Below, one piece after another: positions 7,186-15,488 of a stretch of 64,000 bases of DNA (the stretch's first letter is position 1; each line of letters begins with the position of its first letter). Made by a program: the position numbers and the translations under genes. The stretch comes from Taklimakanibacter deserti (GTDB lineage Bacteria; Pseudomonadota; Alphaproteobacteria; Rhizobiales; Aestuariivirgaceae), in contig QORU01000003.1 in NCBI GenBank assembly GCA_003574785.1, forward strand, positions 186,001 through 250,000, read 5' to 3'. The notes under the pieces were generated by a model that was given only the letters and a program-made list of their open reading frames with translations, did not search any database and was not told where the DNA came from.

Positions 7186-8265
7186 TCAGCGCGGTTTGTC
7201 CCAGTGCGTCTTCCGCCGCCGGCCGTAACGGCGGACATGCGCCTCGGCCAATAGGCAGACCGTTTCGAAGCCGAGCGCCGCGCCGATATTGGCGGAAATG
7301 CCGTTCGGATCATAGGGCGGGCAGAGCTCGACCAGGTCGGCGCCGACGATGTCCATGCCGTGCATGCCGCGGATGATCTGGACGATCTCGCGCGTCGTGA
7401 AGCCGAAGGGCTCGGGGAGCTCGGTGCCAGGCAAGTAGGTCGCATCGATGCCGTCCGTGTCGAGGGTGAAATAGAAAGGCCCATCGCCAATGACGCGGCG
7501 GATCTCCTGGATCACGCCCTTGACCCCCAGCTCATAGACCTCGTGCATGGGGATGAGGCGCATGCCCGCCTCGCGCGAAAAATCCCAATAGGGGCTGAGG
7601 GAGCCCCGCATGCCGATCTGGATCGTCCGCTCGGGATCGATGGCCTCGTCCAGCACCGCATTGAGGAAGACGCTGCAGTCGTTGAGCCGATTGCCCTGGA
7701 AGCTGCCGCGGGCGGTGTCGGCATGGGCGTCGATCTGCACCAGGCCGATCGGCTCGCCGGCGGCGAGGCCGGAAAGGATCGGATGGGTCATCGTATGCAC
7801 GCCGCCCACGGCATAAGGCGTGATGCCGCGGCGGCGGAATTCCGCGAAAGTCTTACGGATCGTCGCGACGCAGGCATCGACATCATGCGGGCTGTCGAAG
7901 CCGATATCGCCGACATCGGCCATGCTCAGGAGCTCGAAGGGAATGGTCCGCCACACGTCATGCACCGGCCCCCTGACCTTCGACCATTCGCGGAACGAAC
8001 GCGGCCCGAGCCGCGTGCCGCCACGCACCGGCGCGCTCGCCTCGAAAGGAATGCCGATGCAGGCCAAGTCCACTTCGGCAAGGTCGGAGCGCCGCGGCGC
8101 ATTGAAGAAGCTCATCTCGCCGGCAAAGACATCGGCGAAGACCGGCGCCTTCTCCGTCTCCATGCGCTTGAGGAAGGCATCGATCCGGGGATCGCTGCTC
8201 TGCAGGAACTCGCCCTTGGCCAAGGCCTGCAAGCGTTCGCGTTTCTCCTTCGAAAAACCTTTCAT
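7186..8265 (-). CDS. Arginase/agmatinase-family ureohydrolase (divergent)
   Basis: A 359-residue protein. The family hydrolyses guanidino groups to urea plus amine with a Mn pair. Ligand motifs are visible: GGVHTMT (usual GGDHS, His kept), DAHADT and TLDTDGIDATYLPGT (usual S-D-D--DP--APGTG), with PEPFG after. All metal ligands are kept, but the Asp before the motif-1 His is Val and the DP is DA, so the substrate may not be agmatine or arginine. AGGAG sits 5 bases before ATG 8265. It is the last gene of the cluster with Rieske oxygenase and Liv importer. Confidence 0.85.
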   Translation of the reverse strand: MKGFSKEKRERLQALAKGEFLQSSDPRIDAFLKRMETEKAPVFADVFAGEMSFFNAPRRSDLAEVDLACIGIPFEASAPVRGGTRLGPRSFREWSKVRGPVHDVWRTIPFELLSMADVGDIGFDSPHDVDACVATIRKTFAEFRRRGITPYAVGGVHTMTHPILSGLAAGEPIGLVQIDAHADTARGSFQGNRLNDCSVFLNAVLDEAIDPERTIQIGMRGSLSPYWDFSREAGMRLIPMHEVYELGVKGVIQEIRRVIGDGPFYFTLDTDGIDATYLPGTELPEPFGFTTREIVQIIRGMHGMDIVGADLVELCPPYDPNGISANIGAALGFETVCLLAEAHVRRYGRRRKTHWDKPR

Positions 8266-8275
8266 CATCACTCCT

Positions 8276-9415
8276 CTAGCGTCTGGCTTTGGCTTTGCCG
8301 GCAAGCGTCGGCTCGTTCCGGCCCAGCATGCGGTCGAGATACTGGCGGAACTCGTCGACATAGATCTCGAGCGTGCCATGCAGGAAGCCGGGCTCGGCCG
8401 CGCCGAAGCGCACGCCCTGCTGAACCGCCGCCACCACCTGCTTGTCCTCGATGGTCGCGGTATGGATCACCTCGCGGATCTTCTCGGCAAAAGCGGCAGG
8501 GTCCTTCATCTTGGTCATGGCATGCGGCGTGAAGGAGAGGCCCCAGCGGCCGTTGGTGCGGTCGACGGCCTGCGGCTCGAGCATCATCCACCACACGAAA
8601 TTGGCGTCGATGGCGATAAGGGCGTTAGGATAGATGCCGATGACGAGGAGCCGCCGGCGCTCGTCCTCATCGAGCGCGTCATTATGCACTTCGGGCAGGT
8701 CCTCGGGCCGGTAGGGATTGTAGTGGACCGAGAATTGTTGGTGGCTGCGGGGCCCGAGCTCCGCCAGGCGGGTCGGATTGGTCGGCCCGATCGATTGCTT
8801 GTGCGAATAGGTCACGTGGTAGCACTCGATGAAATTCTCATAGACCAGCTTCCAGTTGCCGGCCCAGATCTCTTCGTCGAAGACGTAGCGGTCGTCATAG
8901 GAAGAGAGATCGTAACGCGCCAGATGCTGGGCCAGTGGCGCGAGCTTGCTCGCGATGGAGGGAAGGTCGCGGCGCAAGGAAACGAAGATGAAGCCGAGCC
9001 AGACCTCGCAGGCGAGCTCTTCGAGGCCCATCTCGGATTTGCAGGCATTGCCGAAGCCCTTCGGATCGGTGATGCCGATCAATTGCCCGGTGATCTCGTA
9101 GGTCCAGGCGTGGTAGGGGCAGACGATGCGGCGCGCCTTGCCGCGCCCGTCGAGCAATCTGGCATAGCGGTGCAGGCAGTAATTGGCGAAGGCCCGGATC
9201 GACCCGTCCTTCTGGCGGATGCAGACGATGGGACGCTGGCCGAGGGCGGCGGTCAGATAATTGCCGGGCTCGGGGATGCTGTTCTGGCGGCCGACCATCA
9301 CCCAGTCCTTGTCGAAGACCTGGGCCAGCTCCTGCTCGAAGGTCAGGGCATCGGTATATTCGCGCTGCCTGGCGCCGCGCAGTGTGGGGATATTCTCATT
9401 CGCTTGCGGCTTCAT
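8276..9415 (-). CDS. Rieske non-heme iron oxygenase, alpha subunit
   Basis: A 379-residue protein. Rieske [2Fe-2S] ligands are C80-x-H82 and C99-x2-H102 (YCLHRYAR and CPYHAW). The catalytic domain has NWKLVYENFIECYH with iron ligands H200 and H205. The bridging residue three before H200 is Glu197 where aromatic-ring dioxygenases have Asp; Glu is the form recalled from carnitine monooxygenase CntA and related enzymes acting on quaternary or N-methyl amines. No reductase gene is nearby. Start 9415 has GGAGG 4 bases upstream; ATG 9430 overlapping the permease stop is the alternative. Confidence 0.9.
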   Translation of the reverse strand: MKPQANENIPTLRGARQREYTDALTFEQELAQVFDKDWVMVGRQNSIPEPGNYLTAALGQRPIVCIRQKDGSIRAFANYCLHRYARLLDGRGKARRIVCPYHAWTYEITGQLIGITDPKGFGNACKSEMGLEELACEVWLGFIFVSLRRDLPSIASKLAPLAQHLARYDLSSYDDRYVFDEEIWAGNWKLVYENFIECYHVTYSHKQSIGPTNPTRLAELGPRSHQQFSVHYNPYRPEDLPEVHNDALDEDERRRLLVIGIYPNALIAIDANFVWWMMLEPQAVDRTNGRWGLSFTPHAMTKMKDPAAFAEKIREVIHTATIEDKQVVAAVQQGVRFGAAEPGFLHGTLEIYVDEFRQYLDRMLGRNEPTLAGKAKARR

Positions 9416-9426
9416 CACGCCTCCAT

Positions 9427-10452
9427 TCATTCGCCTGTGTTTCTGGTCTTGCGCTTGCCGCCTGGGCCGAGCAGCCGGTCCTTCAGCGAGGCGAGCCCCT
9501 GCGGCAGCAACAGCAGCGTCAGCACGACAAGCATGCCGAGGATCAGCAGCCGGTAGGTCCCGGCATCGCGCAGAAGCTCATTGAGGATGGTCACCACGAA
9601 GGCGCCGAGGACGGCGCCCGGGAAACGCCCGATGCCGCCTATGGCCAGCATCACGATGGCGAGCAGGATGAACTCGTTCCCTAAGATCTTCGGCGTCACG
9701 ACCGAGGTGTAATGGGCATAGAGGGCGCCGGCGAAGCCGGTGATCAGCGCCGACAGAGTGAAGGCGAGCAGCCGGTATTTGAACTCGTTGATCCCGAGCG
9801 AGCGCGCGAAATTGGCGGAGTCGCGCAAAGCGACGAAAGCGCGCCCGGTGCGGCTGCGCAGCACGATGAAATAGATGACATAAACGCTGACCGCGGCGGT
9901 GGCGAGGGCGAGATAGTACCAGCCGATCTTGTTCATCGGTCCAAGCGTGACGCCGAAAATCTTGATCGGCGGCACGCCCAGGAGACCCATGGTGCCGCCC
10001 GTGCCCCAGCCCTTGGCGAGCTGGATCAAAGGCGGCATGGCGAGATGCACCGAGAAGGTGAAGAGCGCCACATATTCGCCCTGGAGCCTGAGGCAAGGAA
10101 GGGCGATCGCCAGACCCAGCAAGGCCGTGATGGCGGTCGCGGCCGTGATGGCGGCGAGCGGCGGCACGCCGAGCTTCAAGGTGAGCATCGCGGTCGCATA
10201 GGCGCCGGCGGCGAAGAGCGCGATCTGCGCATAGTTGAATATGCCGGCATAGCCCAGTGTCAGGTCCCAGGCGGCGGCGACCATGCACCACAGGAAGCAC
10301 AGGATCAGGACATGCTGGACATAGCTGTCGGTGATCAGCATGCCGGCGACGGCAAGAGCCGCCGCCACCGCCCAGTAGAGAAGGTCGCCGCCGCGGGCCG
10401 GAGACCTGGTCGCACCACTCGGCGATGTCATGGTGGCATGGGTCTCCGTCAT
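9427..10452 (-). CDS. Branched-chain-type ABC permease (LivM-like)
   Basis: A 341-residue polytopic inner-membrane protein with about nine hydrophobic segments and the LivM-type cytoplasmic loop region containing RDSANFARSLGINEFKYRLLAFTLSA. It forms the channel with the LivH-like protein and moves substrate delivered by the periplasmic protein at 12852. It overlaps the livH-like gene by 4 bases. A basic C-terminal tail (LGPGGKRKTRN) is present. Substrate class cannot be deduced from the permease; neighbours suggest a guanidino or N-methylated compound. Confidence 0.9.
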   Translation of the reverse strand: MTETHATMTSPSGATRSPARGGDLLYWAVAAALAVAGMLITDSYVQHVLILCFLWCMVAAAWDLTLGYAGIFNYAQIALFAAGAYATAMLTLKLGVPPLAAITAATAITALLGLAIALPCLRLQGEYVALFTFSVHLAMPPLIQLAKGWGTGGTMGLLGVPPIKIFGVTLGPMNKIGWYYLALATAAVSVYVIYFIVLRSRTGRAFVALRDSANFARSLGINEFKYRLLAFTLSALITGFAGALYAHYTSVVTPKILGNEFILLAIVMLAIGGIGRFPGAVLGAFVVTILNELLRDAGTYRLLILGMLVVLTLLLLPQGLASLKDRLLGPGGKRKTRNTGE

Positions 10453-11333
10453 CCGGCGGCCTCGGTCTGGCCCCGGCCCAGAAGGCCCTGCGGGCGGATC
10501 ATCAGTACAAGGAGCAATGTCACCAGCCAGACCGGCATGGTCCAGCTGGCGCCCAGTTTGTAGACGACGGCCGCCTCGACCAGCCCTAAGAAGAAGGCGG
10601 CGACAACGGCACCCCTGGTGCTGCCGAGCCCGCCCAGGACGACGATCACGAAGGCTTTCAGGAACGGCTCCCAGCCGCCTTGCGGCGAGATGAGAAAGAT
10701 GGGCGAGAGCAGGAGGCCGGCGCAGCCGGTCAGCACGACCGAGAGCCCGAAGGTGAAACTGAAGATGCGGTTGACATCGATGCCGACCTGGCGCGCGCCC
10801 TGGATATCCTGGGCCACGGCGCGCACCGCCCAGCCGAAGCGGGTGCGGTTGAGGAAGAGCTCGAGGGCCGCGACGATCAGGAGCGCGATGATGAGCACGG
10901 CGAGCCTATAGGCCGAGACCGCGACACCGAAGATCGAGACGGTGCCGTCGATGAAGGCCGGCATCGGCTTCGCCACCGCGCCGAAGAGGATGAGATTGGC
11001 GTTGTCGAGCACGAAAGCGAGGCCCAAGGTGACCATCATGGCGGTCACCTTCCAGTTCCTACCGCGCCTGAGCGGCCTCAGCATGAAGCGCTCGATCGCG
11101 ACGCCGATGAAGAAGAGGATCGGGATCAAGAGGAGAACCGCGAGCCACAAAGGCAGACCGAGATAGCCGACGGTCAGGACCCAGGAAATATAAGCCCCGG
11201 TCGTGTAGAGACCGCCATAGGCGAAGTTGAGCGTGCGGGCGGTGCCATAGACCAAGGACAGGCCGACGGCGATGATGCTGTAGACCGCCGCCTGGGCGAT
11301 CCCTCCGAAGAGCACGGCGAAAAACTGCTCCAC
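10449..11333 (-). CDS. Branched-chain-type ABC permease (LivH-like)
   Basis: A 294-residue integral membrane protein of the LivH family: N-terminal AVYSIIAVGLSLVYGTARTLNFAYG, several transmembrane helices, and the conserved loop RAVAQDIQGARQVGIDVNR that contacts the ATPases. It pairs with the LivM-like protein encoded next. The start lies 5 bases after the stop of the LivF-like gene, consistent with one operon. Confidence 0.92.
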   Translation of the reverse strand: MEQFFAVLFGGIAQAAVYSIIAVGLSLVYGTARTLNFAYGGLYTTGAYISWVLTVGYLGLPLWLAVLLLIPILFFIGVAIERFMLRPLRRGRNWKVTAMMVTLGLAFVLDNANLILFGAVAKPMPAFIDGTVSIFGVAVSAYRLAVLIIALLIVAALELFLNRTRFGWAVRAVAQDIQGARQVGIDVNRIFSFTFGLSVVLTGCAGLLLSPIFLISPQGGWEPFLKAFVIVVLGGLGSTRGAVVAAFFLGLVEAAVVYKLGASWTMPVWLVTLLLVLMIRPQGLLGRGQTEAAG

Positions 11334-11338
11334 GGCGC

Positions 11339-12031
11339 CTAGCCTTTCACATGTGCGGCTGGTTTTGCCGCCGAGGCGAACACCGTTTCGTCCACGATGA
11401 TCCCTTCCTCCAACCGGTAGACCCGGTCGACGATGCCGTCGATGAGGCCCAGGCTCTGCTCGACGAGCAGGATCGTGGTGCCGGCGCGCTTCAGCGCGGC
11501 GATCGTTTCCAGCATGGTGTCGACGAGCTTGGGGGCGAGGCCGAGAGACGGCTCATCGATGGCGAGCAGAAGAGGCGCCGACATGAGGCCGCGGCCCAAG
11601 GCCAGCATCTGCGCCTCGCCGCCGCTCAAGGTGCGGGCAAGCTGTGCTTCCCGCTCCGCCAGCCTCGGATAGAGGTCGAAGACGCGCTTGAGTGAGTCCT
11701 GCTCCAATTGGCGGCCGCGGTCGAGATAGGCGCCGAGCAGCAGGTTTTCCCTGACCGTCATGTCCGGGAACAGCCGGCGGTCCTCGGCCACATAGACGAG
11801 GCCGCGGGCGACGAGATCGGATACGGGCTTGCCCCTGATGCTTTCGCCCGCATAGACGATGTCGCCGGCCGTGACCGGCACCAGGCCGCAGACCGCCTTG
11901 AGCAGCGTGCTCTTGCCATGGCCGTTGGCGCCGACGACGCCGACGAGCTCGCCCTTGCCGACCTCGAGGGAGACTCCGTGCAGGATGTGGAGATCGTCAT
12001 AGAAGACGTCGATGTGCCGCACGCTAAGCAA
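11339..12031 (-). CDS. Branched-chain-type ABC ATPase (LivF-like)
   Basis: A 230-residue nucleotide-binding subunit. Walker A GANGHGKST, signature LSGGEAQMLALGR, Walker B LLLAIDEPSLGL. It couples ATP hydrolysis to import together with the LivG-like ATPase, whose gene it overlaps by 8 bases. The GGEAQ signature and length fit LivF. Confidence 0.92.
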   Translation of the reverse strand: MLSVRHIDVFYDDLHILHGVSLEVGKGELVGVVGANGHGKSTLLKAVCGLVPVTAGDIVYAGESIRGKPVSDLVARGLVYVAEDRRLFPDMTVRENLLLGAYLDRGRQLEQDSLKRVFDLYPRLAEREAQLARTLSGGEAQMLALGRGLMSAPLLLAIDEPSLGLAPKLVDTMLETIAALKRAGTTILLVEQSLGLIDGIVDRVYRLEEGIIVDETVFASAAKPAAHVKG

Positions 12032-12806
12032 AATTCCGGGCTCCCAGATAGATGTCGATCACCCGTTGATCGCGGAGCACCGCCTCCGGCCGGTCGAGGC
12101 ATAGGCTGGATCCGGCATTGAGGATGAGGATGCGATCGGAGAGAGAGGCGAGCGCGCGCACCTTGTGCTCGACCACGACCAGGGTGAGGCCGAGCAAGGC
12201 ATGGAGGCGGTGGAACAGGCCGACGAAGATGTCGACTTCCTCGGCATTGAGGCCGCTCAGGGGCTCATCGAGGAAGATGAGCTTGGGCTCGGTGGCGAGT
12301 GCCGCGGCAAGCATGATGCGCTTGCGGGTGAGGAGATCGGCGCGGCTCGCGGGCAGGTCGCGCTCACCCGCGAGGCCGGTGATCGCCAGGACTTCGCTCA
12401 CCTTGGCCTTGACCGCGGCGGCGCCTGAATGGCGTGCCGGGCCGAACAGCGCGCCGGTCGCGACATTGTCGGCAACCGACATGGACGAGAAGATCTGCGG
12501 GATCTGGAAAGTGCGCGCAATGCCGAGGCCGCAATAGCGGTGCGCCGGCAGGCCCGCCACGGCGCGGCCTTCGAAAGTGATGGAGCCCGCCGATGGCGTC
12601 AGCGCGCCGGTACAGACATTGAGAAGCGTGGTCTTGCCCGCGCCGTTAGGACCGGCGATCCCCAAAATCTCGCCGCTCATGATGTCGAAGCTCAGATCGT
12701 CGAGCGCCTTCAGCGCGCCGAAGCGCCGGCTCACCTGGTGAAGCGACATGATGGGCGCCGCCGGTTGAGCGACAGCGCCCCCTGAGTGCATTGCATGTGC
12801 CTGCAT
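12024..12806 (-). CDS. Branched-chain-type ABC ATPase (LivG-like)
   Basis: A 260-residue nucleotide-binding subunit with Walker A GPNGAGKTT and Walker B LIFLDEPLSGLN. The region where LSGGQ normally stands reads LLTRKRIMLAAALAT, so the canonical signature is lost; similar PDRKRLE-type variants exist in one LivG subfamily, so this need not abolish function in an asymmetric heterodimer with LivF. The start used is ATG 12806; ATG at 12749 (MSLHQVSRRFG) is possible. Confidence 0.9.
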   Translation of the reverse strand: MQAHAMHSGGAVAQPAAPIMSLHQVSRRFGALKALDDLSFDIMSGEILGIAGPNGAGKTTLLNVCTGALTPSAGSITFEGRAVAGLPAHRYCGLGIARTFQIPQIFSSMSVADNVATGALFGPARHSGAAAVKAKVSEVLAITGLAGERDLPASRADLLTRKRIMLAAALATEPKLIFLDEPLSGLNAEEVDIFVGLFHRLHALLGLTLVVVEHKVRALASLSDRILILNAGSSLCLDRPEAVLRDQRVIDIYLGARNFA

Positions 12807-12851
12807 GGCGTTCCTGGTCTCGCCGCCATTTCCTCCGTTGCCGTCTCCGGC

Positions 12852-14078
12852 CTATTTCGTCCAGTCCGGCAAGGCGAAGTCGCTGGTCTTCTTGGTCCCG
12901 ATCATCAGTGTCTTCAGGCCCTTGTCATGCACCTGGAAGAGGAAGGCCGGCTGACTGGCATCGCTGGTCGGGATCTTGAAGCGATCGTCGAATTTGAGCG
13001 TGCCGGTCAGTCCCTTGTAGCTCATCTCCTTGAGCGCCTTGACGACGGCGGGATGGTCCGAGGCGCTGCCGGCCTTGGCGACCGCCGCCGCCCACATATT
13101 GACTTCATCATAGAGCTGGGCGGCGAGGCTCCAGGGCGGCGTCTCATTATAGGCGGCCTGCCATCTCTTGACGAAGGCATCGCCCTCAGGCCCCGGCAAT
13201 TGCGCCGACAGCGTCATGCCCAGCACGCCTTCGACCTTGCCCTGGACGATGACGTCGCCGAAGGCCGGAACGCTCGCGGCGTAGCCCGCATTCACCAGGG
13301 CGCCCTTGACCGGGCTGTCGAAATATTGCTGGAGGAACGTATAGGTCAGCCCGGCGTCGAGCACCTCGATATGGACGAGCGAGGGACTAGCATCGCGGAT
13401 CTTGCTCAGGATGCCCTGCCATTGCACACTCTCATAAGGCACCTCTTCGTTCACGACGACTTCCCAGCCTTGCGCGACGGCGGCATCGGCCATGGCCTTG
13501 GTGAGGCCCGACTCCCATTCATAGGGGCCGTGGACGATGGCGAGCTTCTTGTTCGGGAATTGATGGCCGAGCGCCATGATCTGGTCGAACATCACCTTGC
13601 CATAGGCGGACTCGACATCCGAGGCATTGAAGATAGCGGTGCAGCCCATGCTGTTCATCATGTCGACGACGCTGGTGAAGGCGTCATTGTGCATGAAGGG
13701 CACGCCTTGCGGGCAGAAGGCCGGGATGTCCGGGCCGAAGCCGCCATAGCCGGTGACGATGAAATCCGCCTTGCCGCGGTCGATCAGGTTGGCGGCGGCG
13801 GCCTGCAGCTTGTCGGGCGACAGGTCGCCGATATCGAAGAAGGTGACCTCGACCTGCTGGCCGAGGACGCCGCCCGCCTTGTTCAGGTCCTCCACGGCGA
13901 GCTTGATGGCTTTCTCCATGACGCCGCCGTCGCTGGCGAAGGGGCCGGTTTGCGGTATGGGCGCGCCGATCTTGATGGTGTCGGCACGGGCGGCCAGGGA
14001 CGTTGAACCGACGATGGCCGCGAGCGCAAAAACGGCCAATCCGCGAGCTGCGGTGCGCAGCACTGATGTGAGGCTCAT
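12852..14078 (-). CDS. Liv-type periplasmic substrate-binding protein
   Basis: A 408-residue protein. The start at 14078 has AAGGAA about 9 bases upstream and opens with a signal peptide ending SLAARA. The mature part begins DTIKIGAPIPQTGPFASDGG, the hallmark of the LivJ/LivK family, and keeps the two-lobed periplasmic-binding fold. It is the first gene of the importer, after a 159-base gap with inverted repeats from the LuxR-type regulator. Family members bind amino acids, amides, urea or aromatic acids; the ligand is not predictable here. Confidence 0.9.
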   Translation of the reverse strand: MSLTSVLRTAARGLAVFALAAIVGSTSLAARADTIKIGAPIPQTGPFASDGGVMEKAIKLAVEDLNKAGGVLGQQVEVTFFDIGDLSPDKLQAAAANLIDRGKADFIVTGYGGFGPDIPAFCPQGVPFMHNDAFTSVVDMMNSMGCTAIFNASDVESAYGKVMFDQIMALGHQFPNKKLAIVHGPYEWESGLTKAMADAAVAQGWEVVVNEEVPYESVQWQGILSKIRDASPSLVHIEVLDAGLTYTFLQQYFDSPVKGALVNAGYAASVPAFGDVIVQGKVEGVLGMTLSAQLPGPEGDAFVKRWQAAYNETPPWSLAAQLYDEVNMWAAAVAKAGSASDHPAVVKALKEMSYKGLTGTLKFDDRFKIPTSDASQPAFLFQVHDKGLKTLMIGTKKTSDFALPDWTK

Positions 14079-14122
14079 TGAGGCATTCCTTCCCTTATGG
14101 CGCTTGGATTCCCGGCTCTGAC

Positions 14123-14161
14123 GGCCGGTTACCAGCTTGGGAAGGCAGTTAATCACCGGCC
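14123..14161. promoter_or_regulatory. Inverted repeat GGCCGGT-N25-ACCGGCC
   Basis: Perfect 7-base arms at 14123-14129 and 14155-14161, between the LuxR-type regulator and the binding-protein gene. It could be an operator pair or the base of an mRNA leader hairpin. Confidence 0.35.
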
Positions 14162-14172
14162 TCAAATACTGA

Positions 14173-14196
14173 CAATGGTAACAACAGACACCATTG
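14173..14196. promoter_or_regulatory. Candidate operator CAATGGT-N10-ACCATTG
   Basis: Perfect 7-base arms with a 10-base spacer, 24 bases in all, lying 95-118 bases upstream of the binding-protein start and just after the regulator stop. Size and placement suit a dimeric LuxR-type activator site, probably the one encoded next door. No experimental support. Confidence 0.45.
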
Positions 14197-14237
14197 GCGG
14201 GCGGCTTGATGTTCAGCGCTTGAATCACCCGCAAGTA

Positions 14238-15335
14238 TCAGTTGCGGCGGGCCGAATCCGTGAAAATCCGGTCGAAGATCAGCGATGCGACCTCGCGTTC
14301 CGAGGTGACGTCGAGCTTGCTGTAGAGCCGATGCTTGTGGTTCCGCACCGTGCCGGCACCGATATCGAGGTGCTTGGCAATGGCGGCCGTCGAAAGCCCA
14401 CGCAAGCCGTGCCTGAGGATCTGGCATTCGCGCGGCGTCAGCCGGTAGTCGGTCGTCACCTGGTTGAACAGGCTGTCGACGGCAAGATAGCCGGGCGAGC
14501 GGCGCTCGATGATGAATATCCGGCCGCCGGGCGCCACGGCGTTGCCGGCTTCCAGCGTCTCCCAATGCACAACATCGAGCTCATCGAGCGAATGGACGCC
14601 CTCGCGCGAGCCTTGCGACACGCTGCAGATGATGTCCTCCTCGCCGGCACTCACCTTGCCGCTCCATATTCCATTGCGAAAGCAGGGAAGGCCCTGGGCG
14701 TCGACGACCATGACGGCGAGCTGGCTGTCATTGAGATAGCCGCCGCGATGGCCTGACAGGCAGCTCGATATATGCAGCCCATGCAGGTTCTCGATGAGCG
14801 GATAGATGTGGCGGATGAAATCGACCTCGGCCGGCTTGAACGGCCGGTCATGCAAATCGAGGCAGAGCGCCACCCAGACGCCGCCGACCGCCGGCAAGAG
14901 GACGACGATCTCGTCATAGATGCGGGCGGACTGGTACAGGTTCTTGAAATAAAGGTTGTCGGTCTCCTCGCCATGCATCTCGAGCGCCGTCATTACGCGG
15001 TCGCGAACCTGGGTGCGCACCAGGCGCAGCAGCGGGTCGATGCGATAGAGCTCGCGCATATAGACCTCTTCGGCCTCGGCGCTCAGAGAATTGTTGGCCA
15101 GAAACTGCGGTTTGGCGAATTGCGCATAGCGCACGGCGATCTGGCGCTCGCAGTCGAGAAGCCGGCCGAGTGCGGAGAGGACCACGCCGTAGAAGTCGCG
15201 CGCGCCGATGGCTTCCGCCATGCCGGCCAATTCGGCCATGAGCCGCGGCAAGTCCAGAGCGGGTTCGGTCGAGACAGGAAAGGAAGAGGTCTTCGCTAGC
15301 ACGAAACGGCCCGGCAGGGACGGGTGGCGCCACAC
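14238..15335 (-). CDS. LuxR-family transcriptional regulator
   Basis: A 365-residue protein with a C-terminal LuxR/FixJ helix-turn-helix (LTPRECQILRHGLRGLSTAAIAKHLDIGAGTVRNHKHRLYSKL is spread over residues about 296-340). The N-terminal 270 residues are an uncharacterised sensory region, not a typical acyl-homoserine-lactone or receiver domain. The start used is GTG 15335 with GGGGA 8 bases upstream; later starts are possible. It is co-oriented with and precedes the importer-oxygenase-ureohydrolase genes, so it is the likely inducer-responsive activator. Confidence 0.8.
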   Translation of the reverse strand: MWRHPSLPGRFVLAKTSSFPVSTEPALDLPRLMAELAGMAEAIGARDFYGVVLSALGRLLDCERQIAVRYAQFAKPQFLANNSLSAEAEEVYMRELYRIDPLLRLVRTQVRDRVMTALEMHGEETDNLYFKNLYQSARIYDEIVVLLPAVGGVWVALCLDLHDRPFKPAEVDFIRHIYPLIENLHGLHISSCLSGHRGGYLNDSQLAVMVVDAQGLPCFRNGIWSGKVSAGEEDIICSVSQGSREGVHSLDELDVVHWETLEAGNAVAPGGRIFIIERRSPGYLAVDSLFNQVTTDYRLTPRECQILRHGLRGLSTAAIAKHLDIGAGTVRNHKHRLYSKLDVTSEREVASLIFDRIFTDSARRN

Positions 15336-15488
15336 ATTCTCGGTCCCCGAAACGGCCTCAGGCCTCTCGCTCGCATGGTTCGACCCTATCCCTTCTCACT
15401 GGAAAGATTAGGAAAACTGCCTTCTGAAATCAATGATTTTGCGCCTTCCGGGCCGGCGGGAGCACCGCGCCGGAACGTTGGTCGAAAC

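Noticed and set aside
7360..9556. Long plus-strand frames over the ureohydrolase and Rieske genes
   Set aside because: Translations are rich in Arg/Ala/His low-complexity strings and antisense to clear enzymes; they are shadows in high-GC DNA.
12786..14006. 406-codon plus-strand frame over the Liv-type binding protein
   Set aside because: It is antisense to an unmistakable periplasmic binding protein and has no recognisable motif.
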